NCBI RefSeq assembly: GCF_023276435.1
Contig: NZ_JALLPO010000029.1
Span: forward strand, 1-64,000
Source: Sphaerisporangium perillae
GTDB lineage: Bacteria > Actinomycetota > Actinomycetes > Streptosporangiales > Streptosporangiaceae
Direction of reading: 5' to 3'
Length of the DNA: 64,000 nucleotides
Shown: in pieces, positions 35,990-44,741 of the stretch
How positions within the stretch are numbered: the stretch's first letter is position 1
Layout: every line of letters begins with the position of its first letter
Program-made: the position numbers and the translations under genes
The notes under the pieces: generated by a model
Database searches by the model: none
Told to the model about the DNA's origin: nothing
The model's input: only the letters and a program-made list of their open reading frames with translations

Positions 35990-37102
35990 CTAGGCGAGGA
36001 GGGTGGTCACGTGGTCGAAGGGGAGGTTGTGGGCTTCGGCGACGTGTTCGTAGGTGAGGCGGCCGGCGTGGGTGTTGAGGCCGAGGGCGAGTGCGGCGTC
36101 GCCGCGCAGCGCCTCCTGCCAGCCGAGGTCGGCCAGCTTCACGGCGTACGGGAGGGTCGCGTTGGTCAGCGCGTAGGTCGAGGTGTTGGCCACCGACCCC
36201 GGCATGTTGGCCACGCAGTAGAACACCGAGTTGTGCACCTTGTACGTCGGGTCGGCGTGCGTCGTCGGGTGGGAGTCCTCGAAGCAGCCGCCCTGGTCGA
36301 TGGCGATGTCCACGAGCACCGACCCGGGCTTCATGCGCGAGACGAGCTCGTTGGAGACCAGGGTGGGAGCCTTCGCGCCCGGGATCAGGACGGCGCCGAT
36401 GACGAGGTCGGCCTCCACGACGGCCTGCTCGATGGCGTAGCGGGTGGAGACGATGGTCTTGAGGCGGCCCTGGTAGATGGCGTCGATCTGGCGGAGCCGG
36501 TCGATGTTGACGTCGAGGATCGTGACGTCGGCGCCCATGCCGACCGCGATCTGCGCGGCGTTCAGGCCGGACACCCCGCCGCCGATGACGACGATCTTGG
36601 CGGGGGCGACTCCGGGAACTCCTCCGGGCAGGACGCCGCGCCCGCCGTTGAAGCGCATCAGGTTGTACGCGCCCACCTGCGGCGCGAGCCGTCCGGCCAC
36701 CTCCGACATGGGGGCGAGCAGGGGCAGGGAGGAGCCCACCTGCACGGTCTCGTACGCGATGGCGGTGACCTTGCGCTCGAGGAGCGCGTCGGTGCACGCC
36801 CGGGACGCGGCGAGGTGCAGGTAGGTGAACAGGACCTGCCCCTCGCGCATCCGGTGGTACTCCTCGGCGATGGGCTCCTTGACCTTCATGATCAGGTCGG
36901 CCTCGCCCCACACCTCGTCCGCGGTGTCGAGGATCTTCGCCCCGGCGAAGAGGTAGTCCTCGTCGGGGATGTGCGAGCCGAGGCCCGCGTCGCGCTGGAC
37001 ATAGACGTCATTGCCGTGGCGGACGAGCTCGTGCACGCCCGCCGGGGTGGCGGCGACACGGTACTCGTGGTTCTTGACCTCGGCGGGCACGCCGATCTTC
37101 AT
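35990..37102 (-). CDS. ald: Alanine dehydrogenase
   Basis: 370 residues, the usual length. It catalyses reversible NAD-dependent deamination of L-alanine to pyruvate and ammonia. Signatures: [20 protein letters not shown], catalytic Lys and His in KVKEPI and TYLHLAAS, and the NAD site [19 protein letters not shown] 37102, with AAAGG upstream, is preferred to the GTG one codon earlier. It lies 87 bp after an aminotransferase gene on the same strand. Together they can recycle the alanine made by a pyruvate-dependent transaminase. Confidence 0.95.
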   Translation of the reverse strand: MKIGVPAEVKNHEYRVAATPAGVHELVRHGNDVYVQRDAGLGSHIPDEDYLFAGAKILDTADEVWGEADLIMKVKEPIAEEYHRMREGQVLFTYLHLAASRACTDALLERKVTAIAYETVQVGSSLPLLAPMSEVAGRLAPQVGAYNLMRFNGGRGVLPGGVPGVAPAKIVVIGGGVSGLNAAQIAVGMGADVTILDVNIDRLRQIDAIYQGRLKTIVSTRYAIEQAVVEADLVIGAVLIPGAKAPTLVSNELVSRMKPGSVLVDIAIDQGGCFEDSHPTTHADPTYKVHNSVFYCVANMPGSVANTSTYALTNATLPYAVKLADLGWQEALRGDAALALGLNTHAGRLTYEHVAEAHNLPFDHVTTLLA

Positions 37103-37189
37103 CACGAAATCCTTTCAGGATGGCGCGGCTGACGGTGTGCGGGCACGGGTCTTCGCGTACCGGCACGGGCAGGACGCCGGAACCGGCTG

Positions 37190-38581
37190 CTACAGACGGT
37201 TCCAGGCTTCGGTCAGGACGGTTCGCAGGATCGACTCGATCTCGTCGAACTCCTTCGGGCCGCAGATGAGCGGCGGCGCGAGCTGCACGACCGGGTCACC
37301 TCGGTCGTCGGCACGGCAGTAGAGACCGGAGTCGTACAGGGCGTTGGACAGGAAGCCGCGCAGCAACCTCTCGGACTCGTCGTCGTTGAAGGTCTGCTTG
37401 GTGTCCTTGTCCTTAACGAGTTCGATGCCGTAGAAGTAGCCGGCGCCGCGGACGTCGCCGACGATCGGCAGGTCGCGGAGCTTCTCCAGCGTGGCGCGGA
37501 AGACGGGCTCGTTCCGCTGGACGTGGCCGAGGATGTCCTCCCGCTCGAACAGGTCGAGGTTGGCGAGCGCGACGGCCGCGGAGACCGGGTGCCCGCCGAA
37601 GGTGTAGCCGTGGGCGAACATGCTGGTGCCGGACTTGAACGGCTCGAACAGGCGCTCGGAGGCGATCATCGCGCCGATCGGCGAGTAGCCGCTGGTCAGA
37701 CCCTTGGCACACGTGATCATGTCGGGCACGTAGTCGAACTTCTGCCCGCCGAACATCGTGCCGAGCCGGCCGAAGGCGCAGATCACCTCGTCGGAGACCA
37801 GGAGCACGTCGTGCTGGTCGCAGATCTCGCGCAGGCGCTGGAAGTATCCGGGGGGCGGCGGGAAGCAGCCGCCGGCGTTCTGCACCGGCTCGACGAAGAC
37901 GGCGGCGACGGTGTCGGGGCCTTCCATCTCGATGGCCTTGCCGACCTGGTCCGCGGCCCAGCGGCCGAACTGCTCAGGCGTAAGACCGGGGAAGCCGGTG
38001 ATCTCGTCCGCGCGGTAGTAATTGGTGTTCGGCACGCGGACCGAGCCCGGCACGAGCGGCTCGAAGGGCGCCTTGAACGCCGGGATGCCGGTGATCGACA
38101 GGGCGCCCTGCGGGGTGCCGTGGTAGGCGATGGCGCGGCTGATGACCTTGTGCTTGGACGGCTTGCCGGTGACCTTGAAGTACTGCTTGGCGAGCTTCCA
38201 GGCCGTCTCGACCGCCTCACCGCCACCGGTGGTGAAGAACACCCGGTTGAGGTCGCCGGGGGCGAGTTCGGCGAGCCGCTGGGCCAGCTCGGCGGCCTTG
38301 GGGTGGGCGAAGGACCACAAGGGGAAGAAGGCGAGCTCCTGTGCCTGCTTGGCCGCGGCCTCGGCGAGCTCGGCGCGCCCGTGCCCCATCTGCACGACGA
38401 ACAGGCCGGACAGGCCGTCCAGGTAGCGCTTGCCGTTGATGTCGTAGATGTAGGCACCGTCGCCCCGCACGATCGTCGGCACTTCGCCGGCGTCGTAGGA
38501 GCCGTGCCGGGTGAAGTGCATCCACAGGTTGTCCTGCGCTGCCTTCAGGACGGCGGCCGTGTCGGTCTCAGGTCGCGTCAT
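37190..38581 (-). CDS. Class III (omega) aminotransferase, probably pyruvate-dependent
   Basis: 463 residues, PLP fold type I. The PLP Lys is in MITCAKGLTSGYSPIGAM, the Asp in LLVSDEVICAFGR, and the phosphate site in FTTGGGEAVETAWKLAK. Class III enzymes of this size move amino groups from beta-alanine, taurine, putrescine or similar amines to pyruvate; the amine is not identifiable from sequence alone. The ald gene directly downstream suggests pyruvate is the acceptor and the product alanine is recycled. ATG 38581 has GAGGAAG upstream. A dyad in the upstream region may be the operator. Confidence 0.9.
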   Translation of the reverse strand: MTRPETDTAAVLKAAQDNLWMHFTRHGSYDAGEVPTIVRGDGAYIYDINGKRYLDGLSGLFVVQMGHGRAELAEAAAKQAQELAFFPLWSFAHPKAAELAQRLAELAPGDLNRVFFTTGGGEAVETAWKLAKQYFKVTGKPSKHKVISRAIAYHGTPQGALSITGIPAFKAPFEPLVPGSVRVPNTNYYRADEITGFPGLTPEQFGRWAADQVGKAIEMEGPDTVAAVFVEPVQNAGGCFPPPPGYFQRLREICDQHDVLLVSDEVICAFGRLGTMFGGQKFDYVPDMITCAKGLTSGYSPIGAMIASERLFEPFKSGTSMFAHGYTFGGHPVSAAVALANLDLFEREDILGHVQRNEPVFRATLEKLRDLPIVGDVRGAGYFYGIELVKDKDTKQTFNDDESERLLRGFLSNALYDSGLYCRADDRGDPVVQLAPPLICGPKEFDEIESILRTVLTEAWNRL

Positions 38582-38886
38582 GGCTATCTTCCTCGTGATC
38601 TCGACTGCCCTCAGTGTGCATGTTCCACACCGCTGATTACAACTGGTTGCGTAGCGACACTATGCAAGAACTTCGGAATCCGTTATATCGCTGTGTAACA
38701 ACGACGAAATCCGTGTGGGTGTGTCGAGTGTCGCAGCCCGGTACCGCCGGGGAAACCGCGGGAGCGCCACGCCCCCCCGCACCGCCGGCGAGCCGGAGAC
38801 GGACGGTGATCGGACGCGCATCGGGCGCCTCGTCTGTGATGAGATGTGTCCAATCCGAACACAGCCGACGCGGGGAACAGATAGTC
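38582..38886. other. Divergent gap between aminotransferase and M20 genes
   Basis: 305 bp. Besides the dyad at 38647-38667, GTTA/TAAC arms frame 38683-38700. The frame on the + strand is open but the codon content does not look coding. No gene is supported. Confidence 0.4.
38647..38667. promoter_or_regulatory. Dyad upstream of the aminotransferase-ald operon
   Basis: Arms TTGCGTAG (38647-38654) and CTATGCAA (38660-38667), seven of eight complementary, around a 5-bp spacer, in an AT-richer stretch (38620-38720). It lies 66 bp upstream of the aminotransferase and 220 bp upstream of the divergent M20 gene. It could be an Lrp/AsnC or TetR site. Confidence 0.5.
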
Positions 38887-40227
38887 GTGACTCCTGATCA
38901 GATCGAGAACGCCGTCGCAGCAGAGATGCCGAGGGCGGTGGACGAGCTGACGCGGCTCGTCGCCATCCCGTCGGTCGCCTTCCCCGGTCACCCCGAGGAG
39001 CCGGTGCGCGCGGCGGCCACGATGACCGAGGAACTGCTGCGCAGCACCGGGCTCCCCCACGTCCGCCAGATCCCGGTCGAGGGCAGCTTCCCCGCCGTGT
39101 ACGGCGAGGCGCCCGCACCTCCCGGAGCCCCCACCGTGCTGCTGTACGCGCACTACGACGTGCAGCCCGCCGGAGACCCCGCCCTGTGGCGCACGCCCGC
39201 GTTCGAGCCGACCCTCATCGATGGGCAGCTCTACGGCCGGGGAGCGGCGGACGACAAGTCCGGCGTCATCGCGCACGTCCTGGCGCTGCGGTCCTTCCAG
39301 GGCCGGTTCCCCGTGGGCATCAAGGTCATCATCGAGGGCCAGGAGGAGTACGCCGGCGAGCGCCTTGAGGAGTTCGTGGAGCGGAACCCCGAACTGCTCC
39401 GCGCGGACGCCATCGTCGTGGCCGACACCGGCAACCCGAGCGTGGGCGACGCCTCCGTGACGACGTCCCTGCGCGGTCTGGCCGCGTTCACCGTCGAGGT
39501 GCGCACCCTGCGCGACTCGGTGCACAGCGGCTCCTTCGGCGGCGCCGCCCCCGACGCGCTCGCGGCGCTGATCCGCATGCTCGCCTCGCTGCACGACGAG
39601 AACGGCGACATCCGGGTGCCCGGCCTGCCGCGCGGGGTGTTCCTCGGCGACGGGCCCACCGAGGAGGAGTTCCGCGCCACCGCCGGAGTGCTCGACGGGG
39701 TCTCCCTGGTGGGCTCCGGTTCGCTGGCCGACCGCCTGTGGGCCTCGTACGCGATCACGGTCACCGGCCTGGACGTGCCGACCGTCCAGGGCGCGATCAA
39801 CGCCGTCCAGTCGGTGGCACGGGCCCGCGTGACCGTCCGCGTCCCCCCGGCGGGAGACCCGAAGACGGCCGCCGACGACGTGGTGGAGCACCTGCGCCGG
39901 CACACGCCGTGGGGGGTGCAGGTCGGCATGACCGACCTCGTGCTCGGCTCGGGCTACCTCGCCGACACGGGCGGCCGGGCGCGGGCCGCGCTGAACCGCG
40001 CTATGGAGCGCGCCTTCGGCCGGGCTCCGCGCGACATCGGCGCCGGCGGCTCCATCCCGCTGGTCGCCACCCTGATCAAGCAGTTCCCCGCGGCCGAGAT
40101 CCTGCTGTTCGGCGCCGAGGACGACGGCGCCTCGATCCACGCGCCGAACGAGCGGCTCGTCCTTGAGGAGCTGCGCCGCGCCGCCACCGCCGAGGCCCTG
40201 TTCCTCGCGGACTACGGCACGCTCTAG
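38887..40227 (+). CDS. M20 family metallopeptidase (dipeptidase)
   Basis: 446 residues of the ArgE/DapE/CPG2 type. Zinc ligands: His in LLYAHYDVQPAGD, Asp in GRGAADDKSG, catalytic Glu in IIEGQEEYAGE, then VVADTGNPS and a late His near SIHAPNER. A dimerisation lid domain lies in the middle. It likely cleaves dipeptides or amides. The frame runs upstream to 38614, but GTG 38887 matches the family N-terminus (DQIENAVAAEMPRAVDELTR). A strong terminator follows. Divergent from the aminotransferase operon. Confidence 0.9.
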   Translation: MTPDQIENAVAAEMPRAVDELTRLVAIPSVAFPGHPEEPVRAAATMTEELLRSTGLPHVRQIPVEGSFPAVYGEAPAPPGAPTVLLYAHYDVQPAGDPALWRTPAFEPTLIDGQLYGRGAADDKSGVIAHVLALRSFQGRFPVGIKVIIEGQEEYAGERLEEFVERNPELLRADAIVVADTGNPSVGDASVTTSLRGLAAFTVEVRTLRDSVHSGSFGGAAPDALAALIRMLASLHDENGDIRVPGLPRGVFLGDGPTEEEFRATAGVLDGVSLVGSGSLADRLWASYAITVTGLDVPTVQGAINAVQSVARARVTVRVPPAGDPKTAADDVVEHLRRHTPWGVQVGMTDLVLGSGYLADTGGRARAALNRAMERAFGRAPRDIGAGGSIPLVATLIKQFPAAEILLFGAEDDGASIHAPNERLVLEELRRAATAEALFLADYGTL

Positions 40228-40255
40228 CCCGTACCCCGGGTCGCCGGGACAGGAC

Positions 40256-40288
40256 GAAGCCCCCGTGCCGATGTGGCACGGGGGCTTC
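40256..40288 (+). terminator. Terminator after the M20 gene
   Basis: Perfect 14-bp arms GAAGCCCCCGTGCC (40256-40269) and complement (40275-40288) with loop GATGT, 28 bp past the stop. Confidence 0.88.
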
Positions 40289-40360
40289 CCCCTGGAGGGG
40301 CTCCGGCGGGAGGGACCCGGTCCGCATAGGGGGTTACGGACCGGGCCGCTCGGTTCCCGG

Positions 40361-40854
40361 CTACCTGTAGGTGATGTCGGAGTCGGAGTAGAGGCAGTTG
40401 GTGCCGCCGGCCCCGCTGCCGATCTTCGTGGGCTCGCTGCCCTTCGGCACGCCCTTGTACTTCTCGCAGATCACGATCTTCTTGCTGGAGTTGAGCTCGT
40501 CGAGCTGCCCTTGACGTTCAGGCACTTGCCGCCGTTGGCGTTGACCACCCGGTAGTAGGAACCCGACACGGTCAGCTGCCAGCTCTGCGAGGAGGCTCCT
40601 GAACAGGTCTCCAGCTGTACGGCCTTGCCCGCGGAGGTGCTCGCGTCCTTCACGCCCGCGCACTTGCCGCTGCCGCCGGCCTTGAGCGTGACGCCGCCGC
40701 TCACCGAGGTGAGCGTCCAGGTCTGGTTCGCGCTCCCGTTGCAGCCGGACTGCACGAGCTGGGTGCCGTCGGAGTTGCTGCCGCCCGGGACGTCCAGGCA
40801 GCAGCGTTTTCCGATGAGCGGACACGTTTCATGTACATGAACCGCCTGAAACAT
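40361..40854 (-). pseudogene. Ricin-type lectin gene remnant, frameshifted
   Basis: Minus-strand reading from 40854 gives a ricin B-like domain: CCLDVPGGSNSDGTQLVQSG, NQTWTLTS, QSWQLTVSGSYYRVVNANGG and KCLNVKG. Near 40515 the frame shifts by one base; the other frame continues as QLDELNSSKKIVICEKYKGV and ends at 40361 with LYSDSDITYR. No signal peptide or catalytic domain precedes the lectin part, which begins abruptly (MFQAVHVHETCPLIGKRC). It looks like a decayed secreted carbohydrate-binding protein. A sequencing error at the shift would join the two frames but not restore the N-terminus. Confidence 0.65.
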
Positions 40855-40900
40855 TCATCGCACGGCCGTCCAGGAGCCTTTCCATCGGTGGTAGCTTTGT

Positions 40901-40914
40901 ACTGACCGGTCAGT
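40901..40914. promoter_or_regulatory. TetR-type operator of the YhgE operon
   Basis: Perfect palindrome ACTGACCGGTCAGT, 18 bp before the first start of the ABC ATPase-YhgE-TetR operon. The GACCGGTC core is common in TetR sites controlling exporters. Autoregulation by the operon's third gene is inferred. Confidence 0.75.
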
Positions 40915-40932
40915 TCAAAGAAGGGCGCATCG

Positions 40933-41742
40933 TTGTCAGGCGACGGCATTGACGGGGTTGCCATCCGCGCGACCGGCCTGTCACTCAAGGGCGGGCACGG
41001 CTGGGTCTACCGCGACGCCACCCTCGACGTGCCCGTGGGCGGGCTCGCCGCGATCGTCGGCGAGGCCGGCAGCGGGCGCACGAGCCTGCTGCTGACGCTC
41101 GGCGGCCGCATGCGCCCCACGGAGGGCACGCTGTCCGTCCTCGGCCACACCGCCCGCCGCCGGGTCCGGCGGGTCGCGGCCCTCGGGCTGGTCCAGGGGG
41201 TCAACGAACTCGACGACGCGCTCTCGGTCCGCGAGCATCTCCACGAACGGCTCCGGCTGCGCGGCCCGGAGTGGCGACCCGCCCTCCTCCGCTCCCGGCC
41301 TCGCCACGACCCCCGGCTGATCGCGGAGACCGCGCTCGCCCGTGCCGGGCTCGACCTGGCCGCCCTTCCCGAGGCCGACCGCACCCTGGCGCGCCATCTC
41401 GCCCGTGACCAGCGGGTGCGCCTCGGCATCGCGCTGGCCCTTCTGGACGAGCCCGAGGTCCTGCTGGTCGACGACCTCGGCGGCGGCCTGCGCGAGGACC
41501 GGCGGGCCGGCCTCGTCTCGACGCTGCGCGCCCTGTCCGGCCAGGGCCTCACCGTCGTGGCCGTCGACACCGAGCCACTCGAGAGGGCGGCCCCCGTGCT
41601 GTCCCTCCCCCACACCGCGGACGGCCTCCCGGACGGCACCGTCGGAGACACCTCGCAAGACACCCCGGACGGCACCGTCGAGGACGCCGTGGACGGCACC
41701 ACAGGAGGCATCCCGGACGACGCGGAAGAGGACAAGTCATGA
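40933..41742 (+). CDS. ABC transporter ATP-binding protein, atypical motifs
   Basis: 269 residues. ABC fold recognisable from VYRDATLDVPVGGLAAIVGE, but key residues differ. Walker A is GEAGSGRTS, with Arg instead of Lys. The signature is LARDQRVRLGIALALL rather than LSGGQ. Walker B is VLLVDDL, with Asp in place of the catalytic Glu. A tail of about 40 residues has DGTV/DGTT acidic repeats. The start is TTG 40933 after GAAGGG. It overlaps the next gene by 4 bp (ATGA), indicating a coupled pair with the YhgE-type membrane partner. Whether it hydrolyses ATP is uncertain. Confidence 0.82.
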   Translation: MSGDGIDGVAIRATGLSLKGGHGWVYRDATLDVPVGGLAAIVGEAGSGRTSLLLTLGGRMRPTEGTLSVLGHTARRRVRRVAALGLVQGVNELDDALSVREHLHERLRLRGPEWRPALLRSRPRHDPRLIAETALARAGLDLAALPEADRTLARHLARDQRVRLGIALALLDEPEVLLVDDLGGGLREDRRAGLVSTLRALSGQGLTVVAVDTEPLERAAPVLSLPHTADGLPDGTVGDTSQDTPDGTVEDAVDGTTGGIPDDAEEDKS

Positions 41743-43994
41743 CGAAGCCGCATCCGCTCCAGCTCGGGCGTCTCGAGCTGCGCCGCTTCACCCGGTCACG
41801 GCTGACCCGGGCCGCGCTGGCCGCCGTCGTACTGCTGCCGCTGCTGTACGCCGGGCTCTACCTGTGGTCGTTCTGGGACCCGCAGAGCAACCTCGACAGG
41901 ATCCCCGTGGCCCTGGTCGTGGCCGACCGGCCCGTCACCGTCGACGGCAAGACCCTCGACGCCGGACGCGACCTGGCGACGGAACTGCGGGATCGCCGGG
42001 TCTTCGCCTGGCACCAGGTCGACGCCCGCCGGGCCGACCAGGGCGTCAATGACGGCACCTACTATCTCTCCCTGACCATCCCGGCCGACTTCAGCGCCGA
42101 CCTGGCATCCCCGAGCGGCGACGGCACGCCCACCCCCGCCCGGCTCGGCGTGCGGGTGGACACCGGCCGCAGCTACATCATGCGCACGATCTCCGACGCC
42201 GTCTTCTCAGAGGTGAAGGAGGCGGCCGGCCGGACCGCGATACGCGACTACCTCGACACGATCTTCCTGTCGTTCGGCGACATCCACGACGCCACCGCCA
42301 AGGCCGCCAAGGGCGCCGGCGAGCTGAGCGACGGCACCGCCGCCGCCGGGGAGGGCGCCGCCGCGCTCGACCAGGGGCTCGGCGACGCACGGAAGGGCAC
42401 CCGCGGCCTGGCCACCGGCGCCGCGACGGCCCAGGACGGCGCGGCGCGGCTCGCCGGCGGCCTGGCGACGGCGCAGCAGGGCGCGCGGGCCCTGCGCCGC
42501 GGGCTCACCGAGCTCGACCGGGGAGCCGCGAAGGTCGCCGACGGGAACGCCCAGGTGTACAAGCAGGTCCACGGCCTCTCGGGCACGGTCAACGGGATGG
42601 CCGACAAGTACGTCCCGATCCTCGACGAGAACGGCGACAAGATCCGGCAGGCCGCGCTGGCCGTTGCCGAAGGGGCCGATCTCGTCGCCGACGGCCTCGG
42701 CGGCCTTCCCGCCGAGATCGAGGGCGACGCCGCCCGTGCCCGGCGCGATCTGCTCGCCGTCCAGGGCTGGCTCGATGACCACCCCGACGCCGATCCTGAG
42801 CTGCGCTCCCTGCTCGGCAGGGCGGCCGACTCCGCTCAGGACCTCCTCGACGCGACCGGCCGCCTCCAGGACCGCGTCCAGGCGCGGAGCGCCGCCATCG
42901 AGGACGTGCGGCGGGGAGCGCGCGCGGTCGCGGACGCCGCCCGTGACCTCGCCGCGGCCGCTCCCACGCTCGGTGCGAAGCTCGACGCGGCGCGCGACAA
43001 GTTCAACGAGCTCGACAGCGGCCTCAAGCAGCTCGCCGAGGGCTCGGCGAAGCTGAGCCAGGGCACCGGCAGCGCCGTCCGGGCTGCCGGCAAGCTCGGT
43101 TCGGGGCTCACCGCGCTCAGCGACGGCGCCGACCGGCTCAGCGCGGGCCTGACCGCTCTGGGCAAGGGCGCGGGCAGGCTCGACGCCGGCATCGGCAAGC
43201 TGCACGCGGGAGCGGGCGAGCTCGACCGGGGCCTGGTCAAGCTGGCCGACGGCTCCCACGACCTGGCGAGCGGGCTCAGGGACGGGGCGGGCCGGATCCC
43301 CGACTACACGGCCTCCCAGCGCGACGGCCGCACCGGCATGATGAGCGAGCCCGTACGGCTGGACAGCGAGGTGGACAACCGCGTGCCGAACTACGGCACC
43401 GGCTTCGCGCCCTTCTTCGTGCCGCTGGCGCTGTGGGTCGGGGCCATGGTGACGTACATGGTGCTGCGCCCGCTGAACCCCCGCCTGCTCGCCGGATCGG
43501 CTCCCGCATGGCGCATCGCGGTGGCCGGCTGGCTCCCCGGCGTCACGATGGGGGTCCTGCAGGTGGTCGTGCTGCTGGGCGTCATCCGCTTCGGGCTCGG
43601 GCTCGACGCGGCCGACTGGGCGGGCATGGCCGGGCTGCTCGCGCTCACCGTCACCGCGTTCCTCGCGATCGTCCAGGCGGTGAACGCCTTGGTGGGGCCG
43701 CCCGGCCGGGTGGTGGTGCTGGCCTTGCTCATGCTGCAGCTCACCTCCGCGGCCGGCACCTACCCGATCGAGACCTCCCCCGGCTTCTTCCAGGCCATCT
43801 CACCCTGGCTGCCGATGAGCTGGGTGGTCCGGGCCCTGCGACGGGTGATCAGTGGCGGTGACGCGGCGGTCGTGTGGCAGGCTTGCGGCGTGCTCACCGC
43901 TTTCACCGTCCTGGGCCTCGCGCTGACCGTCCTCGCCGTGCAGCGCGGCAGGACCTGGTCCCCGCGCCGCCTGCACCCGGAGCTGTCACTGTGA
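41739..43994 (+). CDS. YhgE/Pip family ABC-2-type membrane protein
   Basis: 751 residues. One N-terminal helix (LAAVVLLPLLYAGLYLW), a long extracytoplasmic domain, and about five C-terminal helices from residue ~555 (FFVPLALWVGAMVTYMVLRP onward). The domain has heptad-like Ala/Gly/Leu/Asp repeats typical of YhgE (GAARLAGGLATAQQGARALR, GSGLTALSDGADRLSAGLTA), forming a rod. YhgE/Pip proteins are phage receptors or ESX/lipid exporters in Gram-positives; here it is paired with an ATPase and a TetR, so efflux is likely. The start codon overlaps the ATPase stop. Confidence 0.88.
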   Translation: MTKPHPLQLGRLELRRFTRSRLTRAALAAVVLLPLLYAGLYLWSFWDPQSNLDRIPVALVVADRPVTVDGKTLDAGRDLATELRDRRVFAWHQVDARRADQGVNDGTYYLSLTIPADFSADLASPSGDGTPTPARLGVRVDTGRSYIMRTISDAVFSEVKEAAGRTAIRDYLDTIFLSFGDIHDATAKAAKGAGELSDGTAAAGEGAAALDQGLGDARKGTRGLATGAATAQDGAARLAGGLATAQQGARALRRGLTELDRGAAKVADGNAQVYKQVHGLSGTVNGMADKYVPILDENGDKIRQAALAVAEGADLVADGLGGLPAEIEGDAARARRDLLAVQGWLDDHPDADPELRSLLGRAADSAQDLLDATGRLQDRVQARSAAIEDVRRGARAVADAARDLAAAAPTLGAKLDAARDKFNELDSGLKQLAEGSAKLSQGTGSAVRAAGKLGSGLTALSDGADRLSAGLTALGKGAGRLDAGIGKLHAGAGELDRGLVKLADGSHDLASGLRDGAGRIPDYTASQRDGRTGMMSEPVRLDSEVDNRVPNYGTGFAPFFVPLALWVGAMVTYMVLRPLNPRLLAGSAPAWRIAVAGWLPGVTMGVLQVVVLLGVIRFGLGLDAADWAGMAGLLALTVTAFLAIVQAVNALVGPPGRVVVLALLMLQLTSAAGTYPIETSPGFFQAISPWLPMSWVVRALRRVISGGDAAVVWQACGVLTAFTVLGLALTVLAVQRGRTWSPRRLHPELSL

Positions 43995-44067
43995 CCCGGG
44001 CGGGCGGCCCGGCCCGGAGCCATTCCGCGCCGGAGCCGGCGTTCCGGACCGATGCGGGCTGTCCCGC

Positions 44068-44658
44068 ATGAGCAAGATCGAGACACGGCTCAAGCTGTAC
44101 ATGGCGGCAGTGGAGCTCATCGCCGAGCAGGGGTACACCGCCACCACGGTGGACGCCATCGCCGAGCGCGCCGGCGTCGCCAAGGGCACCGTCTTCTACA
44201 ACTTCGGCAGCAAGGACGCGCTGTTCGCGGCGCTCCTGGAGCACGGCATCCAGCTCCTCACCGACATGCTCGACGACGCCCGCCGCGGCGAGCCGGACGA
44301 GCCGCTGCGGCGGCTGGACGCCGTGGTGATGGCGCAGCTGCGCTTCTTCGAGGAGTACGGCGCCTTCGCGAGGGTCCTGCTGGCCGAGATGTGGCGCACC
44401 ACCTGGCAGGAGGCCGTCGCGCGGCTCCGCCGCCAGGCGCTCGGGGTGTACACCGAGGTGCTGCGGCAGGCCGTCGACGCCGGTCTGCTCCGCGCGGACC
44501 TCGACGTGGAGACGGCCGCGACGGCGCTGTTCGGGATGGTCCTCACCGTCTCGATCGAGCGACGGGCGCTGCGTCCCGACCGTCCCCTGGCCGAGGTCCA
44601 CGCCACCTTGGCCGACCTGATCCACGGCCGCATCTCGGGCGGCACCGCCACCGCTTGA
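44068..44658 (+). CDS. TetR family regulator of the YhgE operon
   Basis: 196 residues. Helix-turn-helix: ETRLKLYMAAVELIAEQGYT, TVDAIAERAGVAKGTVFYNF, GSKDALFAALLEHG. The C-terminal ligand-binding part is TetR_C-like. It is third in the operon, 73 bp after the YhgE gene. It probably binds the palindrome at 40901-40914 and represses its own operon until an effector, perhaps the exported compound, is present. ATG 44068 is preceded by a weak ribosome binding site. Confidence 0.9.
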   Translation: MSKIETRLKLYMAAVELIAEQGYTATTVDAIAERAGVAKGTVFYNFGSKDALFAALLEHGIQLLTDMLDDARRGEPDEPLRRLDAVVMAQLRFFEEYGAFARVLLAEMWRTTWQEAVARLRRQALGVYTEVLRQAVDAGLLRADLDVETAATALFGMVLTVSIERRALRPDRPLAEVHATLADLIHGRISGGTATA

Positions 44659-44691
44659 CGGTTTCCCGCGATTTCTCCTCTTGGCACTTCA

Positions 44692-44721
44692 TACTCGCGA
44701 CCGTATGCTCGTAGACGAGTA
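44692..44721. promoter_or_regulatory. Nested inverted repeats before padR
   Basis: Outer arms TACTCG (44692-44697) and CGAGTA (44716-44721) enclose a smaller dyad CTCGT-AG-ACGAG (44708-44719). Located 20 bp before the PadR start; likely its own operator. Confidence 0.5.
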
Positions 44722-44741
44722 ATCGTTGACGAGGTGATGTG

